6,758 nucleotides of DNA, from positions 1-6,758 of the forward strand of contig JABDJZ010000333.1 of the NCBI GenBank assembly GCA_013003255.1, given 5' to 3'. The position numbers were made by a program, and so were the translations under genes. Origin of the DNA: Rhodothermales bacterium (GTDB lineage: Bacteria > Bacteroidota > Rhodothermia > Rhodothermales > UBA10348). Positions 1 through 6,502 of the stretch are shown here, piece after piece; within the stretch, counting starts at the first letter, position 1; every line of letters starts with the position of its first letter. The notes beneath the pieces were generated by a model. It saw only the letters and a program-made list of their open reading frames with translations, was not told where the DNA came from and ran no database searches.

Positions 1-1512
1 ACCACGGAGACACTCACCCTGACGGTTGACGAGGCAGTCGAGATAGCGCGGGTCAGCAACAACGCCATCCGCAGCCTGCGACTGGATCTTGAGAACGCGG
101 ACGCGCAAGTCAAGGAAGGCTGGGCCCAGCTCTTCCCGCAGATCGCGCTCAACTCCAGCTACACGCGCAACATCCGGTCAGCCAACCCTTTCTCGGGCTC
201 GTCGGCAGGGAGTTTCTTCCAGTCCTTTGGATTCATTGACTGGCTGGCGTTCAACGAGGACGCCCGGACAGACGGGTCCGATGCCACCCAGCCGATCTCG
301 GCCGGTGAGTTCTTCGCCCGGCAGCAGGCGGGTCTTGATGCTGCGGGCATCTCCACCTCAGGAGGAGACAACCCGTTCGCAGTCCCGACCCAGTACACGA
401 ACAGCATCAGCGTCACCCAGAAGGTCTTTGACGGACGGGCCATCCTCGGCGCAGCCGGTGCGTCCAGATGGCTCGAGCCCTTTACAGAGAGGGGTCTTGA
501 CCGGCAAGAGCAACTGCTGACCCAGCAGGTGCGGTCCGCGTTCTACGGCGCGCTCCTGGCTGATGAGCAATCCCGCGTAGTCGGCCTCAGCGTGCAGCGC
601 ACCCGCGCGACGCTGGGCGAGGTGGCCCGGCAGGTGGCTGAGGGCGTGGCCCCGAAATTCCAGCGTCTCAGCGCGGAAGTGGAGCTGGCCAACCTGGAGA
701 CCGAATTGCTTCAGGCTCAGAACCAGGCCGACACGGCTGTAGACAACCTGAAGCTCCTCCTGGGCATCCCGGTTGAGCAGCGCATCAGGCTCCGCGGCGC
801 CCTCGAGGCGGAGCGTGATGCGAGTGCACTCCTTGTTTCCAGGGATATGGCCGTTCAGGAAGCCCTGGTCCGGAGGCCGGATATCGAGCAGGCCCGCATC
901 GGGATCGAACTCGAATCGATCCAGCTGAAGGTGGCCAAGTCCGAATACCTCCCCAACCTCGACGCATTTCTCAATGTGGGGTACACCGGCAGCGTTCCGG
1001 ACAACCGCTTCGTTACCGTTTCAGACCCGAACGACCCGTTTGCCTACTCGCGAACGGAACTGGACTACTTCAGTGATGCCTACTGGGACACCAGCGTCAA
1101 CGCGGGCTTCCGCCTCAGCTGGACCCTGTTCAACGGCCTCGGCTCCCATCGCCGGATTCAGCAGCGCAAGATTGCACTCGACAAGGCCAAGGTTGATCAC
1201 GAGTTCCTGCAGCGGACCGTGGCCATCGAGGTCGACCAGTCCCTCCGAAACCTGAGAACCGCCCGCCAGCGCATGGATGCGCAGGAAAAGAACGTCGGAC
1301 GCGCCGAGCTCAACTACACCTTTGCCGAGGCGCGCCTCCAGGAAGGCGTCGCCACTCCCATCGAGGTCCGCGAAGCCTCCGCACAACTCGACGCGAGCCG
1401 CCTGAACTACCTCCAGGCCATCCACGACTTTTTGGTTGCGGAAGCCGCATTTGAAGCCGCAGTCGGAACCCCGATCGAACGGCAGAACCCCTCCATTACA
1501 TCGAACCAGTAG
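1..1512 (+). CDS. TolC-family outer membrane efflux protein (5' partial)
   Basis: This is the outer-membrane channel of a tripartite efflux pump. The frame is open from base 1 to the TAG at 1510-1512, giving 503 visible residues; the true start and signal peptide lie left of the window. The OEP-family two-repeat plan is visible. Repeat 1 begins at visible residues 8-17 (TVDEAVEIAR) and runs to the NLKLLLGIP motif at about 249-257. Repeat 2 begins near 282-298 (AVQEALVRRPDIEQA) and ends with GVATPIEV (449-456), followed by the usual coiled helix and AAVG. Both repeats contain the A-x-x-x-x-x-P-x-L/I helix-to-strand transition, followed by aromatic and Ser/Thr-rich beta-strand sequence. An internal GTG at 529 could be mistaken for the start, but strong family similarity continues upstream of it, so it is not the start. 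Visible residues 58-131 form a long Gly/Ser/Asp-rich loop between predicted barrel strands. The adaptor and pump genes follow, supporting the role. Family assignment is firm; substrate and exact subfamily are unknown. Confidence 0.93.
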   Translation, partial: TTETLTLTVDEAVEIARVSNNAIRSLRLDLENADAQVKEGWAQLFPQIALNSSYTRNIRSANPFSGSSAGSFFQSFGFIDWLAFNEDARTDGSDATQPISAGEFFARQQAGLDAAGISTSGGDNPFAVPTQYTNSISVTQKVFDGRAILGAAGASRWLEPFTERGLDRQEQLLTQQVRSAFYGALLADEQSRVVGLSVQRTRATLGEVARQVAEGVAPKFQRLSAEVELANLETELLQAQNQADTAVDNLKLLLGIPVEQRIRLRGALEAERDASALLVSRDMAVQEALVRRPDIEQARIGIELESIQLKVAKSEYLPNLDAFLNVGYTGSVPDNRFVTVSDPNDPFAYSRTELDYFSDAYWDTSVNAGFRLSWTLFNGLGSHRRIQQRKIALDKAKVDHEFLQRTVAIEVDQSLRNLRTARQRMDAQEKNVGRAELNYTFAEARLQEGVATPIEVREASAQLDASRLNYLQAIHDFLVAEAAFEAAVGTPIERQNPSITSNQ

Positions 1513-1546
1513 GCCGACGTTGATCCGCCTCCATCTCAATAGACCC
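1513..1546 (+). other. Short intergenic gap without Shine-Dalgarno
   Basis: These 34 bases separate the channel stop codon from the adaptor ATG. They contain no GGAGG-like purine run, no hairpin followed by a T-run, and no recognisable promoter boxes. The spacing suggests co-transcription of the channel and adaptor genes. The weakly A-containing stretch CTCAATAGACCC just before the ATG is the only candidate initiation context, which would fit a lineage that starts translation without Shine-Dalgarno pairing. Confidence 0.5.
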
Positions 1547-2689
1547 ATGCCCCTGAAATCCCAACGCCTGCTGCTGAGCGCAGTGCTGGCACTCTTCCTT
1601 CTTTCCGGATGCGGATCCGAGGGTGAGGGTGCGGTGCCGGAAGAGACGGCCACGCCTGCCGCGCCCGCCTCCAACCAACGCGTCGTGCGCGTGGACACGG
1701 AGGTATTGCAACCCACGGACTTCGAGGACGTGGTGCAGATCACCGGTGTCATCGAGGCGCCGAACGACGCGACCCTGTCCGCACAGGCGGGAGGCACGCT
1801 GGAGTACCTGGCCCCGCTGGGTCAGCGAGTCAGGCGGGGAGCCGTTGTGGCCCGTCTGGACTCGGACCTCCTGTCGGCCGGTCTACGCCAGGCCGAGGCC
1901 TTGCTGGAAGTCCAGAAGGCCCAGGAGAATCTGGCAAGCGACAACTTTGCCCGCCAGGAGCCTCTCTACCGGGACTCGATCATCAGTGCCCTGGAGTTTG
2001 AGTCCGTTCGCACCCAACTGATCCAGGCACAGGCACAGCGGAGCCAGGCAGAGTCAGCCGTGGCACAGGCTACGAAGTCGTTGGCCAACACACGGATAAC
2101 CGCTCCATTCGGTGGTACCATCGAACAGCACTTTGCAGATAGCGGAGAGCAGATCGTCCCCGGAGCAGCGGTCCTGAGACTGGTCAATACGTCTCGGGTA
2201 CGCATCGTAGCCGGGGTGCCTGAGCGTTACGCGTCCGACATCGAGGTCGGCGCCGCCGTCACGGCAGCATTCTCAGCCTATGGCATGGAGCCGGTTACCG
2301 GCCAGGTAGCCTTTGTGGGCCAGGTCATCAACCCGCAAAGCCGCACGTTTCGCGTGGAGGTGGAACTGCCCAATCCGGATGGTGCCCTCAAGCCCGAGAT
2401 GATTGCCAACCTGCAGCTGACCCGCGACGTCCGGACCAACCAGTTGGTCATTCCGCTGACGTCCGTCCTGCGGGAGGAAGACAAGTCGTCGGTGTTCGTC
2501 GTGACGTCTCCCGGAGACGGCACCGTCCAGATGGCCGAGCGCCGAACCGTCACGATGGGTCCCTCCTACGGGGGCCGGGTCGTGGTAGAGGCCGGCCTCC
2601 AGGCGGGCGATGAGATCATTGTCGCGGGCCAGACCAACGTCACCGAGGGTGATGCGGTCGAGATCGCCAACCGCACCTCAACCCGCTAG
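1547..2689 (+). CDS. RND efflux periplasmic adaptor (MFP/HlyD-type) lipoprotein
   Basis: This 380-residue protein is the periplasmic bridge between pump and channel. The ATG at 1547 was chosen because it gives a textbook lipoprotein signal: K4/R7, a hydrophobic core at 8-19, and lipobox L19-S20-G21-C22. A TTG at 1436 would add 37 basic, unlikely residues and overlap the channel gene. After C22 comes a Gly/Glu/Pro/Ala-rich linker to about residue 40. The first half of the lipoyl-like domain is at about 71-105 (ATLSAQAGGTLEYL, then the G-x-x-V-x-x-G-x-x-V turn). An Ala/Gln-rich alpha-helical hairpin spans about 109-181 and the second lipoyl half about 182-214 (TRITAPFGGTIE). A beta-barrel covers about 215-293, including SRTFRVEVELPNPDGALKPEM, and a membrane-proximal domain about 294-375. 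Length and domain order match the AcrA/MexA-type adaptor family. The lipid anchor on C22 should tether it to a membrane. It lies 34 bases after the channel gene and 6 bases before the pump gene, so it is almost certainly in the same operon. Family is certain; cargo is unknown. Confidence 0.95.
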   Translation: MPLKSQRLLLSAVLALFLLSGCGSEGEGAVPEETATPAAPASNQRVVRVDTEVLQPTDFEDVVQITGVIEAPNDATLSAQAGGTLEYLAPLGQRVRRGAVVARLDSDLLSAGLRQAEALLEVQKAQENLASDNFARQEPLYRDSIISALEFESVRTQLIQAQAQRSQAESAVAQATKSLANTRITAPFGGTIEQHFADSGEQIVPGAAVLRLVNTSRVRIVAGVPERYASDIEVGAAVTAAFSAYGMEPVTGQVAFVGQVINPQSRTFRVEVELPNPDGALKPEMIANLQLTRDVRTNQLVIPLTSVLREEDKSSVFVVTSPGDGTVQMAERRTVTMGPSYGGRVVVEAGLQAGDEIIVAGQTNVTEGDAVEIANRTSTR

Positions 2690-2695
2690 CGCGTC

Positions 2696-5600
2696 ATGAC
2701 CATTACCAACCTGGCGATTGAGTATCGGATCACCGTCGTAGTACTGACGCTGACGCTGGTTTTCGGCGGCATCTACAGCTACATCACGATCCCGAAAGAG
2801 GCGGCCCCCTCCATCGAGGTGCCCAACATCGTGGTAACCACGATATACCCGGGAGCATCTCCGGATGATGTCGAGTCGCTCATCACCCAGCACGTGGAGC
2901 GTGAGGTCCAGAACGTCAACGGGATCAAGGAAATCCGGTCCACTTCCACCGAAGGCGTCTCGTCCGTCATCATCGAGTTTGAGCCTGACGTCTCCATTGA
3001 CGATGCCTTTTCCAAGGTGCGGGACAAGGTCGATCTTGCGCGCGCCGACCTCCCCGACGACGTCGAAGAACCCGTCGTCAGCGAGATCGATTTTTCTGAA
3101 TTCCCGATTCTCGTCATCAACCTTTCGGCGCCCTATCCGCTTCCGCGGCTCAAAGAGGTGGCCGAGGACCTCCAGGACGAATTGGAGAGCATTTCGGGGG
3201 TCCTTGAAGTAGACCTGCTGGGTGGTCTTGAGCGCGAGGTTCAGGTGGATGTGGACCTTGTGGCCCTGCAGGGCTACAACGTCTCGTACAACGACGTCGT
3301 GGATGCCATCCGGACCGAGAACACCAACATTCCGGGTGGCTCGGTGGACGTCGACGCCCTCAACTTCCTGGTCCGGATTGATGGTGAGTTGACGTCGCCC
3401 GACGAGATCAATGAGCTGGTGGTCAAGTCTCCGGGAGGCACGCCCATCTACGTGCGGGACGTCGCCAACGTGTCCTTCGGATTCAAGGAAAGGGAGTCCT
3501 ACTCGCGTCTCGCCGTCTATCAGGTGGAGGACGAAGATGGAGATCTTGTCACGGTGTCCGAGGACCCCACCATTCTGCCGGTCATCAGCCTCAACGTAAA
3601 GAAGCGCTCCGGGGAGAACATCCTGGAGACGGTGGCCTCCGTGGAGGAGATCCTTGGCCGCTTCCCATTCCCTAATGGCACCAACGTCGTGATCACCGGG
3701 GATGAGAGCGAGGCCGTCGAGGAACTCATCATGGACCTCGAGAACAGCATCATCAGCGGACTCATCTTCGTGATCGCGGTGCTGCTTTTCTTCCTGGGTG
3801 TTCGCAACGCCACGCTGGTCGGCATCGCGATTCCCCTGTCGATGTTCATCTCGTTCACGGTATTCCAGGCGCTGGGCTACACCCTGAACTTCATCATCCT
3901 GTTCTCGCTGATTATCGCGCTCGGGATGCTGGTGGACAACGCCATCGTGATCGTTGAGAACATATACCGTTTCCGAGAGGAAGGGTACGGCCGGTTCGAG
4001 GCGGCCCGACTCGCCACCGCCGAGGTGGCCGGCGCTGTTATCGCCTCCACGCTGACCACGGTTGCCGTGTTCGTGCCGATGCTGTTCTGGCCCGGCATCA
4101 TCGGTGAGTTCATGTCCTACATGCCGCTCACGCTCATCGTGACGCTCTGCTGTTCGCTCTTCGTGGCCATCATCATCAACCCGGTGATTACGGGCATCTT
4201 CATTCGCCTGGAGTCCGAGGGCAAGCGTGAGCGCAGCAAGCTCGAGCGCCGCGTGTTCACCGCCGTCATCGTGGCCGTTGGCCTCATGATCGGTATTGCG
4301 AACTGGAAGACCCTGGTGGTCCTGGTAGTCGGGATCCCACTCGTCATGCTGCTGCACCGCAAGGTGATGAAGCCGGTCGGCGACCGGTTCGTGGCCACCG
4401 GACTTCCACGCCTCGTGGACCGGTACCGGGTGTTTCTGGACTGGATGCTTGTCCGGGACTACTCGAAGCCGCGGGCGCTCCTCAGGAACAGCGCGGCTCT
4501 GGTCTCCCTGTCACTTGGATTCGTGCTGATGATCGTGGCCGGCGTCGTGGGTGCGCTTCTGGGCGGGACCGCTGCCTTGATCCCGCTGGTACCAGGCGCC
4601 GTGCTCCTGATCCTGGGCCTCCTGCTGGTGGTATTTCACACGCTGGAGTCCATTTACGTTGGAGGCAAAGCGTCGGTCAAGGTCGGCGTGATCTTCAGCC
4701 TGCTTTCCTTGTCGCTGCTGGCGCTGATGGCGCTCGGCCCGCGGGAGGTCCCGCTCAACACCATTGGCAACCTGATGGTGGTCCCGCTGCTGATCGTCGT
4801 ATTCGGAGGCCTGGGATGGGCCTTCAACAAACGGGAGTTCCTTGTTCTGACGGACAACCGGGCCAGGCTTCTGACAGCTGCACTGGGGGCATTCGTTTCT
4901 ATTCTGACCATGTTCAGCATCGCCCCGACGGGGACCGAGTTCTTCCCGGTCACCGATCCCCGACAGGTCCGCATCACGGCTTCAGGACCGCTGGGAATGA
5001 ACATCGAGGCCTCCAATGAAATGGCGGACGAGGTGCACGGCCGCATCCTGGGGCTGCTTGAAGCCACGGAGTCGGCCAAGGCCGCCGTCAAGAACCTCCT
5101 GGTGAGCGTCGGTGTGGGCGGTGACTTCGACTTCGGGGGCGGCGGCGCAAGTCCTGAACGGTCCCGCGTAACCCTCAATCTGGTGGACTACGCGGATCGC
5201 CCGGAGCCCTCAACGCAGACCCTCGCGCGCATTCGAAATCAGCTGCAGGGTATCCCCGGTGCGGAGATCGAGATCACCCAGGACTCCAACGGTCCTCCGA
5301 CCGGAGCTCCGGTCAACATCGAAATCTCCGGCGAGGACTTTGTCGAGATTCAGCGCATCGCGGGCGACGTGAAGCAGATGCTTGTCGAGGCCTCTGACAC
5401 CGGGTCTATCCCGGGTCTCGTTGATGTCCGGGATAACCTCAACACGGGGCGTCCGGAGCTTCAGGTGCAGATTGACCGGGAGCGCGCCGCCCGATTCGGT
5501 TTGAACACCAGCAAGGTGGCCTCCACCGTACGGTCTGCCATCAATGGCGTTGAGGCCGGCAAGTGGCGCGATGGCCAGGACGAGTATGACATCACGGTCC

Positions 5601-6502
5601 GCCTGCGCGAGCAGGACCGGGCCAGCCTGGAAAGCCTGAACAACCTCACCATTCTGGAAGAGGGCCAGCAGATCCCCCTCACGGCCGTCGCAAATCTTCA
5701 GGTTCGAGGCGGGCTCGGCAGCATCACCCGACTGGATCTGGACCGCGTGGCCACCGTCTCTGGTGACGCTGCGCCCGGGTTCAACGGCCAGGCTATCCTT
5801 GGGCAGGTCCAAACACTGCTCCAGCCTTACCAGGATGCGCTGCCGGCCGGTTACCAGATGGCCTATACCGGCGAGAACGAGGAGTTCAACGACAGCTTCA
5901 GCTTTCTGACAATCGTGCTGCTGGTAGGCGTCTCTCTGGTCTTCATGATCATGGTGGCGCAGTTCAACTCCGTCAGCGCTCCGCTCATCATCATGGTGGC
6001 TGTGGGTCTGAGCCTCATCGGTGTCCTGCTGGGCCTGCTGCTGACGCGGACCCCCTACGGCCTGATGACCTTCATCGGCGTGATCAGCCTGGCCGGCATT
6101 GTGGTGAACAACAACATCGTGCTGGTGGACTACGCCATGCAGTTGCGAGATCGCGGCATGGACAAACACGACGCGATCATCGAAGCCGGGGCCACCCGCC
6201 TCCGTCCCGTGCTCCTGACTGCCATGACCACGGTCCTGGGCCTGATTCCCCTGACCTTCGGCATCAACATTGATTTCGTCGGCCTCCTGGTGAATCTGGA
6301 CCCGAACTTCCAGTTTGGATCCGAGAACACCCAGTTCTGGGGCCCGATGGGCACGGCCATCATCAGCGGACTGACTTTCGCCACATTCCTCACGCTCGTC
6401 ATCGTACCGGTGATGTACTCGGTCTTCGATTCGGTGTCGGCCCGGTTCTCCAGCGGCGATGAGGGCGACGGGGCCGTCCCGGTGCCGGTACCGGCTACCT
6501 GA
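2696..6502 (+). CDS. RND efflux permease with extra membrane domain (HAE1-like)
   Basis: This is the proton-driven inner-membrane pump, 1268 residues against the usual 1020-1070. TM1 is at about 11-31. The porter and docking half spans about 32-345 (FPxAAPSIEVPN-like start, TTIYPGASPDDVE at 48-60). TM2-TM6 lie at about 352-369, 372-393, 398-419, 444-465 and 475-503. TM4 carries the family motif GMLVDNAIVIVEN with D414 and N415 at the AcrB D407/D408 positions. The canonical TM7 is at about 724-743 and leads into PTGTEFFPVTDP. The second porter half spans about 744-1065, and TM8-TM12 lie at about 1068-1087, 1093-1117, 1123-1147, 1170-1190 and 1217-1242. TM10 has VVNNNIVLVDY, with N1138 where AcrB has K940. 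This D-N / NN pattern resembles SwrC/YerP-like pumps (from memory) rather than AcrB. Unusual features are about 200 residues of extra hydrophobic sequence between TM6 and TM7, an acidic insert at 277-291, a Gly-rich loop at 804-820, and a long TM11-TM12 loop. The ATG is 6 bases after the adaptor stop with no Shine-Dalgarno. RND identity is certain; substrate is unknown. Confidence 0.96.
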   Translation: MTITNLAIEYRITVVVLTLTLVFGGIYSYITIPKEAAPSIEVPNIVVTTIYPGASPDDVESLITQHVEREVQNVNGIKEIRSTSTEGVSSVIIEFEPDVSIDDAFSKVRDKVDLARADLPDDVEEPVVSEIDFSEFPILVINLSAPYPLPRLKEVAEDLQDELESISGVLEVDLLGGLEREVQVDVDLVALQGYNVSYNDVVDAIRTENTNIPGGSVDVDALNFLVRIDGELTSPDEINELVVKSPGGTPIYVRDVANVSFGFKERESYSRLAVYQVEDEDGDLVTVSEDPTILPVISLNVKKRSGENILETVASVEEILGRFPFPNGTNVVITGDESEAVEELIMDLENSIISGLIFVIAVLLFFLGVRNATLVGIAIPLSMFISFTVFQALGYTLNFIILFSLIIALGMLVDNAIVIVENIYRFREEGYGRFEAARLATAEVAGAVIASTLTTVAVFVPMLFWPGIIGEFMSYMPLTLIVTLCCSLFVAIIINPVITGIFIRLESEGKRERSKLERRVFTAVIVAVGLMIGIANWKTLVVLVVGIPLVMLLHRKVMKPVGDRFVATGLPRLVDRYRVFLDWMLVRDYSKPRALLRNSAALVSLSLGFVLMIVAGVVGALLGGTAALIPLVPGAVLLILGLLLVVFHTLESIYVGGKASVKVGVIFSLLSLSLLALMALGPREVPLNTIGNLMVVPLLIVVFGGLGWAFNKREFLVLTDNRARLLTAALGAFVSILTMFSIAPTGTEFFPVTDPRQVRITASGPLGMNIEASNEMADEVHGRILGLLEATESAKAAVKNLLVSVGVGGDFDFGGGGASPERSRVTLNLVDYADRPEPSTQTLARIRNQLQGIPGAEIEITQDSNGPPTGAPVNIEISGEDFVEIQRIAGDVKQMLVEASDTGSIPGLVDVRDNLNTGRPELQVQIDRERAARFGLNTSKVASTVRSAINGVEAGKWRDGQDEYDITVRLREQDRASLESLNNLTILEEGQQIPLTAVANLQVRGGLGSITRLDLDRVATVSGDAAPGFNGQAILGQVQTLLQPYQDALPAGYQMAYTGENEEFNDSFSFLTIVLLVGVSLVFMIMVAQFNSVSAPLIIMVAVGLSLIGVLLGLLLTRTPYGLMTFIGVISLAGIVVNNNIVLVDYAMQLRDRGMDKHDAIIEAGATRLRPVLLTAMTTVLGLIPLTFGINIDFVGLLVNLDPNFQFGSENTQFWGPMGTAIISGLTFATFLTLVIVPVMYSVFDSVSARFSSGDEGDGAVPVPVPAT
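4205..4861 (+). other. Extra six-helix membrane insert within the RND pump
   Basis: This stretch encodes pump residues about 504-722, between the canonical TM6 and TM7, where ordinary RND pumps have only a short cytoplasmic linker with one amphipathic helix. Reading hydrophobicity by eye gives six added membrane segments at about 519-535, 538-553, 598-622, 625-648, 662-681 and 689-709. A charged, amphipathic stretch (about 570-594) sits between the second and third. Basic residues cluster in the linkers at 504-519 and 554-564. An even number of helices keeps TM7 and the second porter domain in the normal orientation. The reading frame and codon use run through smoothly, so this is part of one intact gene and not a frameshift or a fused neighbour. 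I do not recognise the insert as a named domain, and its function is unknown. Confidence 0.75.

Noticed and set aside
89..520. 143-residue forward open frame in the left part
   Set aside because: Ser/Arg/Pro-rich translation typical of an off-frame read. The same bases encode clear OEP-family sequence in frame 1.
529..1512. Internal GTG at 529 as start of a shorter channel protein
   Set aside because: Frame 1 stays open to base 1, and the sequence upstream of 529 carries the expected first OEP repeat, so the gene begins left of the window.
1436..1546. TTG at 1436 as the adaptor start
   Set aside because: It would overlap the channel gene and place 37 basic residues before a perfect lipoprotein signal that begins at the ATG at 1547.
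1021..1797. 258-residue reverse-strand open frame across the channel-adaptor junction
   Set aside because: It crosses two well-supported forward genes and shows no recognisable motif; treated as a shadow.
2687..2698. Adaptor and pump genes lie in the same frame across the TAG, suggesting possible readthrough fusion
   Set aside because: A TAG followed by six bases and an ATG is ordinary operon spacing. A fused adaptor-pump would put a lipoprotein C-terminus directly onto TM1, and there is no readthrough signal visible.
2678..4357. 559-residue reverse-strand open frame opposite the pump gene
   Set aside because: Its translation is dominated by His, Asp, Arg and Gly with no family motif or hydrophobic structure. 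It is the antisense shadow of a GC-rich gene whose forward frame is unmistakably RND.
6484..6495. Perfect 12-base palindrome GCCGGTACCGGC near the end of the pump gene
   Set aside because: It lies within codons for the Val-Pro repeat tail (VPVPVPAT), has no loop and no following T-run, and GC-rich DNA produces such palindromes by chance. It is not supported as a terminator or operator.
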